64,000 nucleotides of DNA from an uncultured SAR86 cluster bacterium (lineage in GTDB: Bacteria > Pseudomonadota > Gammaproteobacteria > Magnimaribacterales > D2472): contig CACKRJ010000002.1 of assembly GCA_902602595.1 (NCBI GenBank), positions 62,001 to 126,000 on the forward strand, read 5' to 3'. Of this stretch, positions 36,697 through 45,557 are shown piece after piece. Under the pieces are notes generated by a model, which saw only the letters and a program-made list of their open reading frames with translations, was not told the origin of the DNA and ran no database searches. Position 1 is the stretch's first letter. Each line of letters opens with the position of its first letter. A program made the position numbers and the translations under genes.

Positions 36697-38364
36697 TTAA
36701 TAAATTATAGATGATTTAAGCTCAACATCTGACATCTGCCAGATTTCTTGATGTTTTATTAATGCTTCATTAGATAATTCGTTATTATCTAGAGCTTCAT
36801 AGGCTTTGTAGAGTCCATAGTATGACCAACCATTCCTCGGATAATCTTTTAAATCTTGATTAAAAACACTTACTGCTTCTTCAAAATCTTTGTTAAGTAA
36901 TAAAGCATGTCCCAATGATTGTCTAGTTGGGTAGTACCAAAATTCAGGCTCTCTATATGGCAGAGCATCTTGCGTTTCTACAGCAATCTTAAAATGCATG
37001 ATTGATGCATCTATATTCATATTGGCTAATTCAATTTGACCCATCGCAAGATGATTTGCAATTTCAAGCAATTTATCTGATGGCTGCCCAGCTTTTATGA
37101 TAACTTTAATCTCCGGAGAATCCTTTAGCGGTAATATTTTTACTTGTTCTTTTATTGCGTTCTCAATATCGCCTGTAGATGCAAATGCAATACTTCTAGC
37201 ATAGTGATACAAGCCTAAAGAAAATTTGAATTCCTCTATCGGTTTCTCATATGCCAGAATTTCATCCCATTTAGCAAATCTTACATACGAAAGCAGAGGG
37301 ATAGTATGAAAGAACTCTAAAAATGGAATTTGTTTAATTTGCTCTATGCGAACATATTTAGAAACTTTCAATGCTGATTCTATTGATAGCTCACTTCGAC
37401 CTTCCATAGTTGATGCAGCCCATAAAAAATGAATATTATGAGGATAATACAGGGCAGGATAGAAGCCTTGAGCATTACATTGAGCAATATAATCTTCATC
37501 AACTTTTGCAGCTTCGATATTTACAAGTGATGCATCATGATATCTTCCTATTCGCCAATAAATGTGAGCAGGCATATGAACAAGATGCCCTGCTCCAGGA
37601 ACTAGTTTTCCTAGTCGATCAGCAGGGCCTTCAGCCCTGCCTGGATTTGAAGAAGCCTCCACAGCATGAATATATAAATGTATAGCAAGAGGATGGTTTG
37701 GATTTTTTGCTAATACATTCTCAAGGCTATCAATGACTTTAATAGTATCTGGTTTTGGATCACCGTCTTCAGCCCAGTAATTCCAGGGCATTGTATTCAT
37801 CAAAGCTTCAGCAAACAATGATGCTGCATCATTATCATCTGGAAAGTTCTTTGACAATTTTTCCATTGCATTTGCATATGCGATATCTAAAGGGTCTCGA
37901 TTTGATTTTGGATTTCCATCATATCTGGATGATAAAGCTGATATGTATGCCTGCTCTTTTTTAGAGACTGTTTTGGATAATGAAATAGCTTTATTAATTG
38001 CGTTAAATGCTGCGATTCTGTTTTCAGGAGCCATGATAACTTTTCCATCACTATTTACGTTTATATTTGGTCCCAATGCTAATGCTTCACCCCAATAGCA
38101 CATTGCACAATTTGGATCTAAGTTTTGTGCTGCTTTAAAACTCCTTATAGATTCAGCATGATTAAATGCAAATGCCATAATCATTCCTTGATCAAAATAT
38201 TTTTGGACTCCTTCAACTGACGTGGTAATCGGGTGAGAATGATCACCAAGACCGGCAAGTAATGGCGCCCCAGCCTTGTTAATAAAACTATTATTTGAAT
38301 CGCTTGAACAAGCTGTGATGAGGATAATAAAAATAAACGTTTTAAGATTAATAGTATTTTTCAT
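36697..38364 (-). CDS. TPR-repeat lipoprotein
   Basis: The 555-aa protein has an N-terminal signal with lipobox IITACSSD (Cys ~19), so it should be a lipoprotein. The mature part is helical, with TPR-like repeats such as ANQ-type AESIRSFKAAQNLDPNCAMCYWGEALALGPN, AKNPNHPLAIHLYIHAVEAS and EEAVSVFNQDLKDYPRNGWSYYGLYKAYEALDN. A CxxC (NCAMC) lies in the first repeat. It probably binds partner proteins in the periplasm. Its promoter lies in the 133-bp spacer shared with the divergent membrane-protein gene. Confidence 0.8.
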   Translation of the reverse strand: MKNTINLKTFIFIILITACSSDSNNSFINKAGAPLLAGLGDHSHPITTSVEGVQKYFDQGMIMAFAFNHAESIRSFKAAQNLDPNCAMCYWGEALALGPNINVNSDGKVIMAPENRIAAFNAINKAISLSKTVSKKEQAYISALSSRYDGNPKSNRDPLDIAYANAMEKLSKNFPDDNDAASLFAEALMNTMPWNYWAEDGDPKPDTIKVIDSLENVLAKNPNHPLAIHLYIHAVEASSNPGRAEGPADRLGKLVPGAGHLVHMPAHIYWRIGRYHDASLVNIEAAKVDEDYIAQCNAQGFYPALYYPHNIHFLWAASTMEGRSELSIESALKVSKYVRIEQIKQIPFLEFFHTIPLLSYVRFAKWDEILAYEKPIEEFKFSLGLYHYARSIAFASTGDIENAIKEQVKILPLKDSPEIKVIIKAGQPSDKLLEIANHLAMGQIELANMNIDASIMHFKIAVETQDALPYREPEFWYYPTRQSLGHALLLNKDFEEAVSVFNQDLKDYPRNGWSYYGLYKAYEALDNNELSNEALIKHQEIWQMSDVELKSSIIY

Positions 38365-38385
38365 AATTGATTCCTAAAATAATAA

Positions 38386-38413
38386 AGCATACAAAGCTTC
38401 GTGAAAGTATGCT
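38386..38413. promoter_or_regulatory. Inverted repeat in the divergent spacer (AGCATAC / GTATGCT)
   Basis: AGCATAC (38386-38392) and GTATGCT (38407-38413) are exact reverse complements separated by 14 bp. The repeat lies just upstream of the TPR lipoprotein gene and could be an operator or a leader hairpin. No protein can be assigned. Confidence 0.4.
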
Positions 38414-38461
38414 AGATATTAAAACTTTCTAAATTTATTTTTTAGTGTAATATTTAAACAT

Positions 38462-38477
38462 ACCTCAATCATGAGGT
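38462..38477 (+). promoter_or_regulatory. Leader hairpin before the 133-aa membrane protein
   Basis: ACCTCA-ATCA-TGAGGT forms a 6-bp stem with a tetraloop, ending 20 nt before the start codon and 9 nt before the AGGAG ribosome site. A GC-richer 5' hairpin next to a strong ribosome site is typical of stable mRNAs. It is supported only by the sequence pattern. Confidence 0.4.
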
Positions 38478-38497
38478 GTCACGTTTAGGAGAAATAT

Positions 38498-38899
38498 ATG
38501 GAATCAGAAATTTGGGCATCGTTACATACAGCAAGAATAGCTAACGCAGCATTTTTTATATCAACTATGGTATCTATTTGGATTGCAGCTCGTTTTTCAT
38601 CAGTTGCAGCTGAAAAAGGCTTAAATATGGTTGGTAAAATCATTTGTTCATTATTTGCACTGGGTGTATTTATGGGTAACTGGACTATTGGATCGACAGT
38701 AATGTCAACGTATTCCGGTTTTGGAAAAGCATTCGAAATGCTTGGTGAGACAGGTGTGGAATTATCACCAATGGCACTTGGATATATAGAATATTTTGGA
38801 ACTGAAGCAACAGGTATGCCTAATCCTATAATGATGTTAGTTGGTGTAACTGGCTTATTAATAGCCCTAGCTCCACTTTGGTTTAATCCAGCAGATTAA
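38498..38899 (+). CDS. Uncharacterised three-helix membrane protein
   Basis: I do not recognise this 133-aa protein. It has three hydrophobic stretches: about residues 16-33 (NAAFFISTMVSIWIAARF), 46-70 (IICSLFALGVFMGNWTIGS) and 109-129 (PIMMLVGVTGLLIALAPLWF). The loop between the last two is acidic (ETGVELSPMALGYIEYFGTE). Small residues and Ser/Thr line the second helix. The gene has a strong ribosome site (TAGGAG), a leader hairpin and a near-perfect terminator, so it forms a monocistronic and probably well-expressed unit. Codon use looks like its neighbours. Confidence 0.75.
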   Translation: MESEIWASLHTARIANAAFFISTMVSIWIAARFSSVAAEKGLNMVGKIICSLFALGVFMGNWTIGSTVMSTYSGFGKAFEMLGETGVELSPMALGYIEYFGTEATGMPNPIMMLVGVTGLLIALAPLWFNPAD

Positions 38900-38913
38900 T
38901 ATTTAAATTTATT

Positions 38914-38943
38914 AAAAAAGCCTGCTTATTGCAGGCTTTTTTT
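38914..38943. terminator. Bidirectional factor-independent terminator
   Basis: AAAAAAGCCTGC-TTATT-GCAGGCTTTTTT is a 12-bp perfect stem flanked by A and T runs. It can end transcription from the membrane-protein gene on the plus strand and from the convergent dehydrogenase gene on the minus strand. Confidence 0.93.
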
Positions 38944-39826
38944 ATGAATTGAATAACTTAATCAAACTTGATGTATCAAGGTTACCATGATCATGACTAG
39001 ATAATTTTTGATAATTTTTAAGAACAGCTTTTGAAGTTTTTAAATTCAGATTATTGAAATTTGCTTGTTTTAATGCAATTCGAAGATCCTTAATCATTAG
39101 ATCTACAGCAAAACCAAAATCAAAATTATTATCAACCATAGTTTTGAATCGGTTATCCATCTGCCAGGACTGAGCCGCACCTCCAGAAATTGCCTCAAAT
39201 ACTTTGTTCATATTTAAATTTGAAGTTTTTCCAAGAATAATAGCTTCTGATAAGCCTTGCAAAAGACCCGCAATACATAATTGATTCACCATCTTTGTTA
39301 ATTGGCCATGACCACTAGGTCCTACTTTAATAGTAGATTTTGAATAAGAGCTCATTAATTTTTTTAAAATTTTAATTTTTCTATCAGGGCCCCCAATCAT
39401 TATTGATAGATTGCCTTTGATTGCTCCAATCTCTCCTCCGCTTACTGGAGCATCAAAATAAGAAAGATTATTCGAGCTAAAATAGTTATTCAAAGAAACT
39501 GTTTTTATGAGCTCTAATGATGTTGTAGAGTGATCCAGAATAAAACCATTAGGTTTAACATTTTCAATAAATTTCTTTTTTAATAAAATATTAAGAATTG
39601 ATGCGTCATCCTTTAGGCATAAAATAAGGCCATTAAAATTTATTCCTGAACACTTATCTTTAATAAATTCTTGTCCCTTGTAATCAAATAACCATTTTTT
39701 TGAGACATGTCTTGATCTATTAAAAATAAATAAATCTATATCTTTCAATTTTGATAGATGCCCAGCCATCGAGTAGCCCATCGTACCTAATCCAACAAAT
39801 AAATACTTTGGCTTTAATTTAGACAT
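38942..39826 (-). CDS. 3-hydroxyisobutyrate dehydrogenase-family oxidoreductase
   Basis: The 294-aa beta-hydroxyacid dehydrogenase has the NAD(P) motif FVGLGTMGYSMAGHLSK, the substrate loop DAPVSGGEIGAIKGNLSIMIGG and the catalytic Lys in GPSGHGQLTKMVNQLC. The C-terminal helical domain ends SHDHGNLDTSSLIKLF. It oxidises 3-hydroxyisobutyrate, tartronate semialdehyde-type or related hydroxyacids; which one is unclear. The stop lies within the bidirectional terminator, so the gene is monocistronic. Confidence 0.87.
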   Translation of the reverse strand: MSKLKPKYLFVGLGTMGYSMAGHLSKLKDIDLFIFNRSRHVSKKWLFDYKGQEFIKDKCSGINFNGLILCLKDDASILNILLKKKFIENVKPNGFILDHSTTSLELIKTVSLNNYFSSNNLSYFDAPVSGGEIGAIKGNLSIMIGGPDRKIKILKKLMSSYSKSTIKVGPSGHGQLTKMVNQLCIAGLLQGLSEAIILGKTSNLNMNKVFEAISGGAAQSWQMDNRFKTMVDNNFDFGFAVDLMIKDLRIALKQANFNNLNLKTSKAVLKNYQKLSSHDHGNLDTSSLIKLFNS

Positions 39827-39910
39827 TAAATTTATTTTATCTTATTTCATTCAATAAAAATAATTTAATGTTTTATTGTTTTAACATGCTAATACATATA
39901 AAATCAACGA

Positions 39911-40168
39911 ATGAAATTATCAACAGCACTAAAAAAATTAAATTCTGTTAAAGATATAGAAAATTTTTTAAAGGATCTTTGCACACCAACAGAAATTAAG
40001 GCAATGCAAGAAAGATGGGAAGTTGCACAACTCTTATATAAAGGAGATTCAACTTATAGAGAAATCGCATCTAAGCTTAATACCTCCACTGCTACTGTTA
40101 CCAGAGTTGCTAGATTTTTATTTAAAGAATCTAACAAAGGATATTTAAGTCTACTAAAGAAGGATTGA
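39911..40168 (+). CDS. YerC/YecD family TrpR-like regulator
   Basis: The 85-aa protein has the TrpR-related helix-turn-helix pattern: LCTPTEIKAMQERWEVAQLL followed by STYREIASKLNTSTATVTRVARFL. YerC/YecD proteins are close relatives of Trp repressor and often lie beside his genes. Here the gene is 3 nt upstream of hisG and opens the his operon, so it is a good candidate for its regulator and may control its own transcription. No ribosome site is clear before the ATG. Confidence 0.88.
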   Translation: MKLSTALKKLNSVKDIENFLKDLCTPTEIKAMQERWEVAQLLYKGDSTYREIASKLNTSTATVTRVARFLFKESNKGYLSLLKKD

Positions 40169-40171
40169 TCA

Positions 40172-41038
40172 ATGACTAAAAAAATTACTATTGCTATTCA
40201 GCGCAAAGGCAGACTATTTGATAGTAGTAAGGATTTATTAATTAAATCTGGAATCAATTTTTCAACTAGCGGTGATAAATTATTAGCTAGATCCTCAAAT
40301 ATGAATATAGATATATTGCTAGTAAGAGATGATGATATACCCTCTTTAGTATCAAAGGGAGTAGCTGATCTGGGGATTGTTGGTCAGAATGTATTGGCTG
40401 AACAAGTTGCATCAAACAAAAAAATTACAGCTAAATCAGTTTTAAATTTAGGATTTTCTAAATGCAGGCTAGCGTTTGCTAAACCAATGAATTCAAAACT
40501 AAGATCATTAACAAATAAAATTATTGCCACCTCTTATCCAAGTTTAGTAAAAAAATTCTTGAAAACTAACAATATTAGCGCTGAAGTAATTAAAATTAAT
40601 GGCTCTGTTGAACTTACCCCCTATATAGGAATTGCTGATTGCATTTGCGATCTTGTTTCATCTGGGGCAACTCTTGATGCAAATAATTTAATTGAGTTCA
40701 AAACTTTAATGGATTCGGAAGCAGTTCTTATCGCTTCCATATCATATGTAAAGATTAAAGAAAAAAGTATTCTTGATTTAATTAAAAGATTTGAAGGTGT
40801 TATTAATGCTGCTGAAAGTAAATATGTAATGCTAAATGCGGAAACAAAATCAATCGATAAAATATGTAAATTGCTTCCAGGTGCTGACTCACCAACCATT
40901 ATTCCATTACAACAACAAGATAAGGTTGCAATTCATGCACTTTGCAGCGAGCCTGTTTTTTGGGAGACGATGGAAAAACTTAAATCCAATGGTGCATCTT
41001 CAATCTTAGTTATGCCTGTTGAAAAAATTCTGAATTAA
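40172..41038 (+). CDS. hisG: ATP phosphoribosyltransferase (long form)
   Basis: HisG catalyses the first, feedback-inhibited step of histidine synthesis, joining ATP and PRPP. The 288-aa length and the C-terminal segment (LLPGADSPTIIPLQ, then VAIHALCSE) mark the long homohexameric form with a regulatory domain, so no HisZ is needed. N-terminal IAIQRKGRLFDSSKDLL, GVADLGIVGQNVL and the PRPP-site region IADCICDLVSSGATLDANNL are clear. The stop directly abuts the hisD-hisB start (TAAATG). Confidence 0.95.
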   Translation: MTKKITIAIQRKGRLFDSSKDLLIKSGINFSTSGDKLLARSSNMNIDILLVRDDDIPSLVSKGVADLGIVGQNVLAEQVASNKKITAKSVLNLGFSKCRLAFAKPMNSKLRSLTNKIIATSYPSLVKKFLKTNNISAEVIKINGSVELTPYIGIADCICDLVSSGATLDANNLIEFKTLMDSEAVLIASISYVKIKEKSILDLIKRFEGVINAAESKYVMLNAETKSIDKICKLLPGADSPTIIPLQQQDKVAIHALCSEPVFWETMEKLKSNGASSILVMPVEKILN

Positions 41039-42910
41039 ATGAAACTAATCAATCGATCAAAATCTAATTCTTCCATTAACTGGCAATCAAGTGTTAATGA
41101 TATACAGGACGTTGAAAAGACTGTTCTAAGATATAAAGAATTAGTTATAAAAAATGGAACTAAAGCCTTTAATTGCATAAATGAAGAATTAAATCTTCCT
41201 AAAATTACATCATTTAAAGTAAGAACATCGGAAATTAATAGTGCCGAGAATTCAATTTCAGATGATTTAAAACAAGCAATATTAAATTCTGCCAACAATA
41301 TCAAAATAATTTGTGAAAATGAAAAAAAGAGTTTAGTTTCATCTTCCATAGAAACTACTAAAGGAATATCCATTTGGAAAGAATTCAGGCCAATTGAATC
41401 TGTCGGAATTTATGTTCCAGGAGGAACAGCTCCATTAATTTCATCATTCTTAATGCAAATAATTCCAGCTTCCATTGCTGGGTGTAAAAATATAATAGTT
41501 TGCACTCCCCCATCTTCGTCAGGATCGATAGCTCCAGAAATATTATGGATAGCAAAAATATTTGGCATTTCGTCTATATACAAGGTTGGTGGTTCTCAAG
41601 CTATATTTGCGATGGCATATGGAACAACAGTCATTCCAAAAGTAGATAAGATATTTGGACCTGGAAATGCCTATGTAAACGCCGCAAAAAAAATATGTTC
41701 TGAGGATGTAGCTATTGATTTACCTGCTGGACCAAGCGAGGTCATGGTTGTATCAAACGATATTTCTAAGGTTAATCTAATAGCAGCTGATGTTCTGTCT
41801 CAACTTGAACATGATTTAGCAGCTAGAGCTTTTGTTCTTTCAAAAAATTTAACCTTATTAAATAGTGTAAAAAAAGAAGTTAAAAACCAACTTGCTTCAC
41901 TTTCTAGACAAAATATCCTCAAAGAAAGTTTATCCAACTTAATGCTTATTAAATATAAGTCATTCAATGACTGTATTAATTTAATAAATGAATGTGCTCC
42001 TGAACATTTAATACTGCTGGATGATGATTATGCTCTTCCATTAGCAAAAATTAATAATGCTGGATCTATTTTTTGTGGTTCCTTGAGCCCTGAATCTTTT
42101 GGTGATTATTCTTCTGGAACAAATCATGTTCTACCAACCAATGGTATGGCAAAAGTTTTTTCTGGTTTAGGTATTAGAGACTTTGGTAAACAGATAAGTG
42201 TTCAAACTGCTTCGTCTGAAGGATTTTTAAATATTAAAGACACCGTAATTTCTATGGCAAATGCTGAAAATCTTGATGCCCATGTAAAAGCTGTAAAAAT
42301 TAGAGAGAATCTTGCAAACCAAAAATCTCGTTCAAGAATATCTACAGAAATCAGAAAAACAAATGAGACATCTATATACATAAATCTAAATCTAGATGGA
42401 ACAGGAAAATATAATATTAATACTGGCATTGATTATCTCGATCATTTACTGGAGCAATTCTCTAAACATGGCTCCATAGATTTAAATATTACTTGCCTTG
42501 GAGATCTAGAAATAGATGAACATCATTCAATTGAAGACGTTGCTATTACTTTGGGATCTGCAATAAATAAAGCTCTTCAAGATAGAAATGGAATTTCTAG
42601 ATATGCATCTAATGAAACTTTGGTTATGGATGAAGTGAAATGTAATGTCAGTATTGATTTATGTACCAGAAGATTTCTTAAGTTTAAGTGCTCTGAATTA
42701 AGGGAGATGGTTGGAGATTTTCCAACCGAAATGTTTGAACATTTTTTTGTCTCACTAATAAATGCTGCCGCCTTTACTTGTCATATTGAAACTGATGGAA
42801 AAAACTCTCATCACCTACTTGAAGCAACATTCAAAACATTTGCTAGATGTCTTAGATCTGCAATTGTTGTTGAATCAAATGAGGTTGTATCAACTAAAGG
42901 GTTGATGTGA
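41039..42910 (+). CDS. hisDB: Histidinol dehydrogenase - imidazoleglycerol-phosphate dehydratase fusion
   Basis: The 623-aa protein is HisD (residues 1-~428) fused in frame to HisB dehydratase (~430-623). HisD blocks include ESVGIYVPGGTAPLISS, FGPGNAYVNAAKK, LSQLEHDLAARAF (zinc and catalytic region) and NECAPEHL. HisB blocks include RKTNETSIYINLNLDGTGKY, GIDYLDHLLEQFSKHG, DEHHSIEDVAI and NSHHLLEATFKTFARCL, with the two HHxxE metal motifs. No Met or stop lies near the junction, so separate translation is unlikely. hisC, which sits between hisD and hisB in E. coli, is absent. The HisB part lacks the N-terminal phosphatase domain of enterobacterial HisB, so histidinol-phosphatase must be encoded elsewhere. 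Confidence 0.94.
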   Translation: MKLINRSKSNSSINWQSSVNDIQDVEKTVLRYKELVIKNGTKAFNCINEELNLPKITSFKVRTSEINSAENSISDDLKQAILNSANNIKIICENEKKSLVSSSIETTKGISIWKEFRPIESVGIYVPGGTAPLISSFLMQIIPASIAGCKNIIVCTPPSSSGSIAPEILWIAKIFGISSIYKVGGSQAIFAMAYGTTVIPKVDKIFGPGNAYVNAAKKICSEDVAIDLPAGPSEVMVVSNDISKVNLIAADVLSQLEHDLAARAFVLSKNLTLLNSVKKEVKNQLASLSRQNILKESLSNLMLIKYKSFNDCINLINECAPEHLILLDDDYALPLAKINNAGSIFCGSLSPESFGDYSSGTNHVLPTNGMAKVFSGLGIRDFGKQISVQTASSEGFLNIKDTVISMANAENLDAHVKAVKIRENLANQKSRSRISTEIRKTNETSIYINLNLDGTGKYNINTGIDYLDHLLEQFSKHGSIDLNITCLGDLEIDEHHSIEDVAITLGSAINKALQDRNGISRYASNETLVMDEVKCNVSIDLCTRRFLKFKCSELREMVGDFPTEMFEHFFVSLINAAAFTCHIETDGKNSHHLLEATFKTFARCLRSAIVVESNEVVSTKGLM

Positions 42911-43488
42911 CTGTTGCAATTATTGACAGCGGAGGTTCGAATCTTCGCTCTGTAGCTAAAGCAATTGATAGATTGAATAAATCGTATGTTATTACTGATA
43001 TTGCGGATGAAATTATGAAAGCTTCATTTGTAATTCTGCCAGGCGTTGGATCTGCTAAAAATGTTATGAGTGAACTCAAAAAAAAGAATCTCGTTGATGT
43101 TATAAATAATTTAAAGCAACCAGTATTAGGTATCTGTATCGGAATGCAGATTTTATTCGAATATTCTGCAGAGGGTAATACCAAGTGTTTAGGATTGATT
43201 AAAGGAGACATTCAAAAATTTGATGAATCAACAGATTTAAAAGTTCCTCAAATGGGATGGAATAAAGTTACGTTTTCAGATCAAAGACTAAAAAAATTTA
43301 ATAACTATTATTACTTTGCAAATAGTTACTATTCCAGCATCCAAAAACATACAACTGCAACATCAGAGTATGGAGAAATATTTACTTCAGTTGTAGAAAA
43401 AAATAATTTCTTAGGATGTCAATTTCATCCTGAAAAGTCATCAGATGCTGGTGAATTTTTTTTGCAATATTTTTTTCAAAAATCATGA
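42907..43488 (+). CDS. hisH: Imidazole glycerol phosphate synthase, glutaminase subunit
   Basis: This class I glutamine amidotransferase (193 aa) feeds ammonia to HisF. The nucleophile is in LGICIGMQILFE, the His-Glu pair in CQFHPEKSSD, and FVILPGVGSAKNVM is the N-terminal hallmark. It starts with GTG, overlapping the hisDB stop by 4 nt (GTGA), and its own stop overlaps hisA. Its partner hisF is interrupted by a frameshift. Confidence 0.95.
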   Translation: MTVAIIDSGGSNLRSVAKAIDRLNKSYVITDIADEIMKASFVILPGVGSAKNVMSELKKKNLVDVINNLKQPVLGICIGMQILFEYSAEGNTKCLGLIKGDIQKFDESTDLKVPQMGWNKVTFSDQRLKKFNNYYYFANSYYSSIQKHTTATSEYGEIFTSVVEKNNFLGCQFHPEKSSDAGEFFLQYFFQKS

Positions 43489-44204
43489 AGATTTTTCCAG
43501 CAATTGATTTAAAGAACGGATCTTGTGTACGTCTACTAAAGGGAGATTTTAATAATCTGACTGAATATAATAAAGATCCGATTGATCAAGCAAAAATTTT
43601 CTTAGAAAATGATTTTGATTTTCTTCATGTGGTTGATCTCGATGGAGCTCAAACAGGCAATCAATCAAATGTTTCTGTTATCAAAGAATTATTGAAAATT
43701 CCCAATCTTAAGATACAAGTTGGAGGTGGCATAAGAACGATTGATGATGCTCTAAATGCAATAGATATGGGAGTCTCGAGAATCATAATTGGAACATCAA
43801 TATTTAAAAAAGGTTTTTTAGCTGAAATTAAAAAAAAATTTAATCCGGAACAAATTATTTTAGCAATAGATTTCATAGAGACTAATGGAATTCCATATAT
43901 TTATACTCATGGATGGCAAGATAATACCAATATCAATCTATTTGACTTTATGTCTGATAATTCTTACTTTAAAAACTTTCTTGCTACAGATATTTCTCTG
44001 GATGGCGTAATGCAGGGTCCAAGCTTCAAAACATACGAGAAAATTTTAGCAAAGAATCCTTCAATTAATCTAATAGCATCTGGAGGCATCACTTCAATTA
44101 ATGATTTATCTGAATTAAAACGTATCAAAATTAAGGAATCCATAGTTGGTAAAGCTATCTATGAAAAACAAATATCTTTATCTGAATTAAATAATGATTA
44201 CTAG
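43485..44204 (+). CDS. hisA: ProFAR isomerase
   Basis: HisA isomerises ProFAR to PRFAR in the fourth step of the pathway. The 239-aa TIM barrel shows FPAIDLKNGSCVRLLKGDF, HVVDLDGAQTG, VGGGIRTIDDALNAIDMGVSRIIIGT and LIASGGITSINDL, with the catalytic Asp in AIDLK. The start overlaps hisH by 4 nt and the end overlaps the true hisF start by 11 nt. Confidence 0.95.
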   Translation: MKIFPAIDLKNGSCVRLLKGDFNNLTEYNKDPIDQAKIFLENDFDFLHVVDLDGAQTGNQSNVSVIKELLKIPNLKIQVGGGIRTIDDALNAIDMGVSRIIIGTSIFKKGFLAEIKKKFNPEQIILAIDFIETNGIPYIYTHGWQDNTNINLFDFMSDNSYFKNFLATDISLDGVMQGPSFKTYEKILAKNPSINLIASGGITSINDLSELKRIKIKESIVGKAIYEKQISLSELNNDY

Positions 44205-44962
44205 AAGAATAATACCCTGCTTAGATGTGAGAGATGGCAAGGTCGTTAAAGGAGTTCAGTTCAAAAAATCATAAAATTGTCGGCTCTATAGTTGATTTAG
44301 CAAAAAAATATTCAAAAGAAGGTGCAGACGAGCTAGTTTTTTATGATATTAGTGCGAGTACAGTTGGAGCAACAGTGAAGAAAGAATGGGTTTCTAAAAT
44401 TTCTGATGTAATTAATATTCCTTTTTGTGTTGCTGGAGGAATTAAATCAATTGACGATGCAAGATCAATTCTAAATTTAGGCGCAGACAAAATATCAATT
44501 AATACCCCTGCCCTAGAAAATCCAAAATTGATAAATCAACTTAGTAAAGAATTTGGATCCCAGTGTGTGGTTATAGGTATGGATATAAAGACTGTTAATA
44601 ATAAAGACTATCTTTTTGCTAAGACTGGCAGCGAGACTACCGCCCATTCAACAGGCATTAATGCAATGGAATGGATTAAGAAGGTTCAAGACCTTGGCGC
44701 TGGAGAGGTTGTAATAAATTCAATGAATAAAGACGGTATGAGGAATGGATATGACCTTAAGTTACTTAAAAAACTTAGCAGTGTTTGTAATTTACCAATG
44801 ATTGCATCAGGAGGTGCTGGTTCCAAAGAAGATTTTATTAATGTGTTTAAAGAAACAAATATAGATGGTGCGTTAGCAGCAAGCATATTTCATAGTGGTG
44901 AATATTCAATTTCTCAAATCAAATCTTCTTTATTAGAAAAAAAAATTAACATAAGGATCTAA
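44194..44962 (+). pseudogene. hisF: Imidazole glycerol phosphate synthase cyclase subunit, frameshifted
   Basis: The true start is ATG 44194, giving MITRRIIPCLDVRDGKVVKG and then VQFKKS and a stop at 44272. One frame over, the sequence continues NHKIVGSIVDLAKKYSKEGADELVFYDISAS and the rest of HisF to 44962. Removing one A from the A6 run at 44263-44268 restores VQFKNHKIVG, the form seen in other HisF proteins, and a 255-aa product (E. coli 258). The track ORF from 44234 is a wrong-frame start and lacks the catalytic Asp of CLDV. The downstream frame is otherwise intact (DIKTVNNKDY, IASGGAGSKEDF), so the lesion is recent, a read error, or bypassed by slippage at the A run. Confidence 0.88.
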
Positions 44963-44964
44963 AT

Positions 44965-45555
44965 ATGATTAAACTCGACTGGAAAAAGGTAAATGGTCTT
45001 ATCCCTGCTATTATCCAAGATCATCAATCACTTCAAGTTTTAATGCTTGGATATATGAATGAAGAAGCTTTGAAAATTAGTCAATCATCCGGATTGGCAA
45101 CATTCTTTAGCAGAACAAGGAAATGCATTTGGACAAAAGGCGAAACCTCAGGAAATAAATTAGAAATCAAAAAAATTTTTCATGACTGCGATAATGATAC
45201 GCTCTTGATTCTTGCAAAAAATAAAGGACCAACGTGTCATCTTGGAAGAAATTCTTGTTTTCTTGATGCTCCTTCATCAATAAATGTAATTAAAAATCTT
45301 GAGGAAACCATAGATCTTCGAATTAAAGAAGCAAATTTGTCATCTTATACATATCAGCTCTTTAAGGATGGAATTAAAGAAATAGCAAAAAAAGTTACCG
45401 AGGAAGCAGGAGAAGTATCAATTGCTGCTGTAACAAAAGATGGAAGAGTTATCAGCGAATCTGCTGATTTAATATATCACTTATTAGTCATGCTAAGAAC
45501 ACAAAACCTCAATTATAGTGATGTACTTGATGAGCTTGAGCTGAGATCTAAATAA
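44965..45555 (+). CDS. hisI: Phosphoribosyl-AMP cyclohydrolase / phosphoribosyl-ATP pyrophosphatase
   Basis: This bifunctional HisIE (196 aa; E. coli 203) does steps two and three of the pathway. The N-terminal cyclohydrolase has GYMNEEALKISQSSGLATFFSRTRK, the zinc/metal region FHDCDNDTLLILA and GPTCHLGRNSCF. The C-terminal pyrophosphatase has KKVTEEAGEVSIAAVT and ESADLIYHLLVML. It is the last gene of the his operon and ends 2 nt before the convergent symporter gene. Confidence 0.95.
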   Translation: MIKLDWKKVNGLIPAIIQDHQSLQVLMLGYMNEEALKISQSSGLATFFSRTRKCIWTKGETSGNKLEIKKIFHDCDNDTLLILAKNKGPTCHLGRNSCFLDAPSSINVIKNLEETIDLRIKEANLSSYTYQLFKDGIKEIAKKVTEEAGEVSIAAVTKDGRVISESADLIYHLLVMLRTQNLNYSDVLDELELRSK

Positions 45556-45557
45556 TA

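Noticed and set aside
44234-44962. ORF-track start for hisF at 44234
   Set aside because: The ATG lies inside the true 5' end in another frame and would yield a protein without the catalytic Asp of CLDV. The gene starts at 44194 and is frameshifted.
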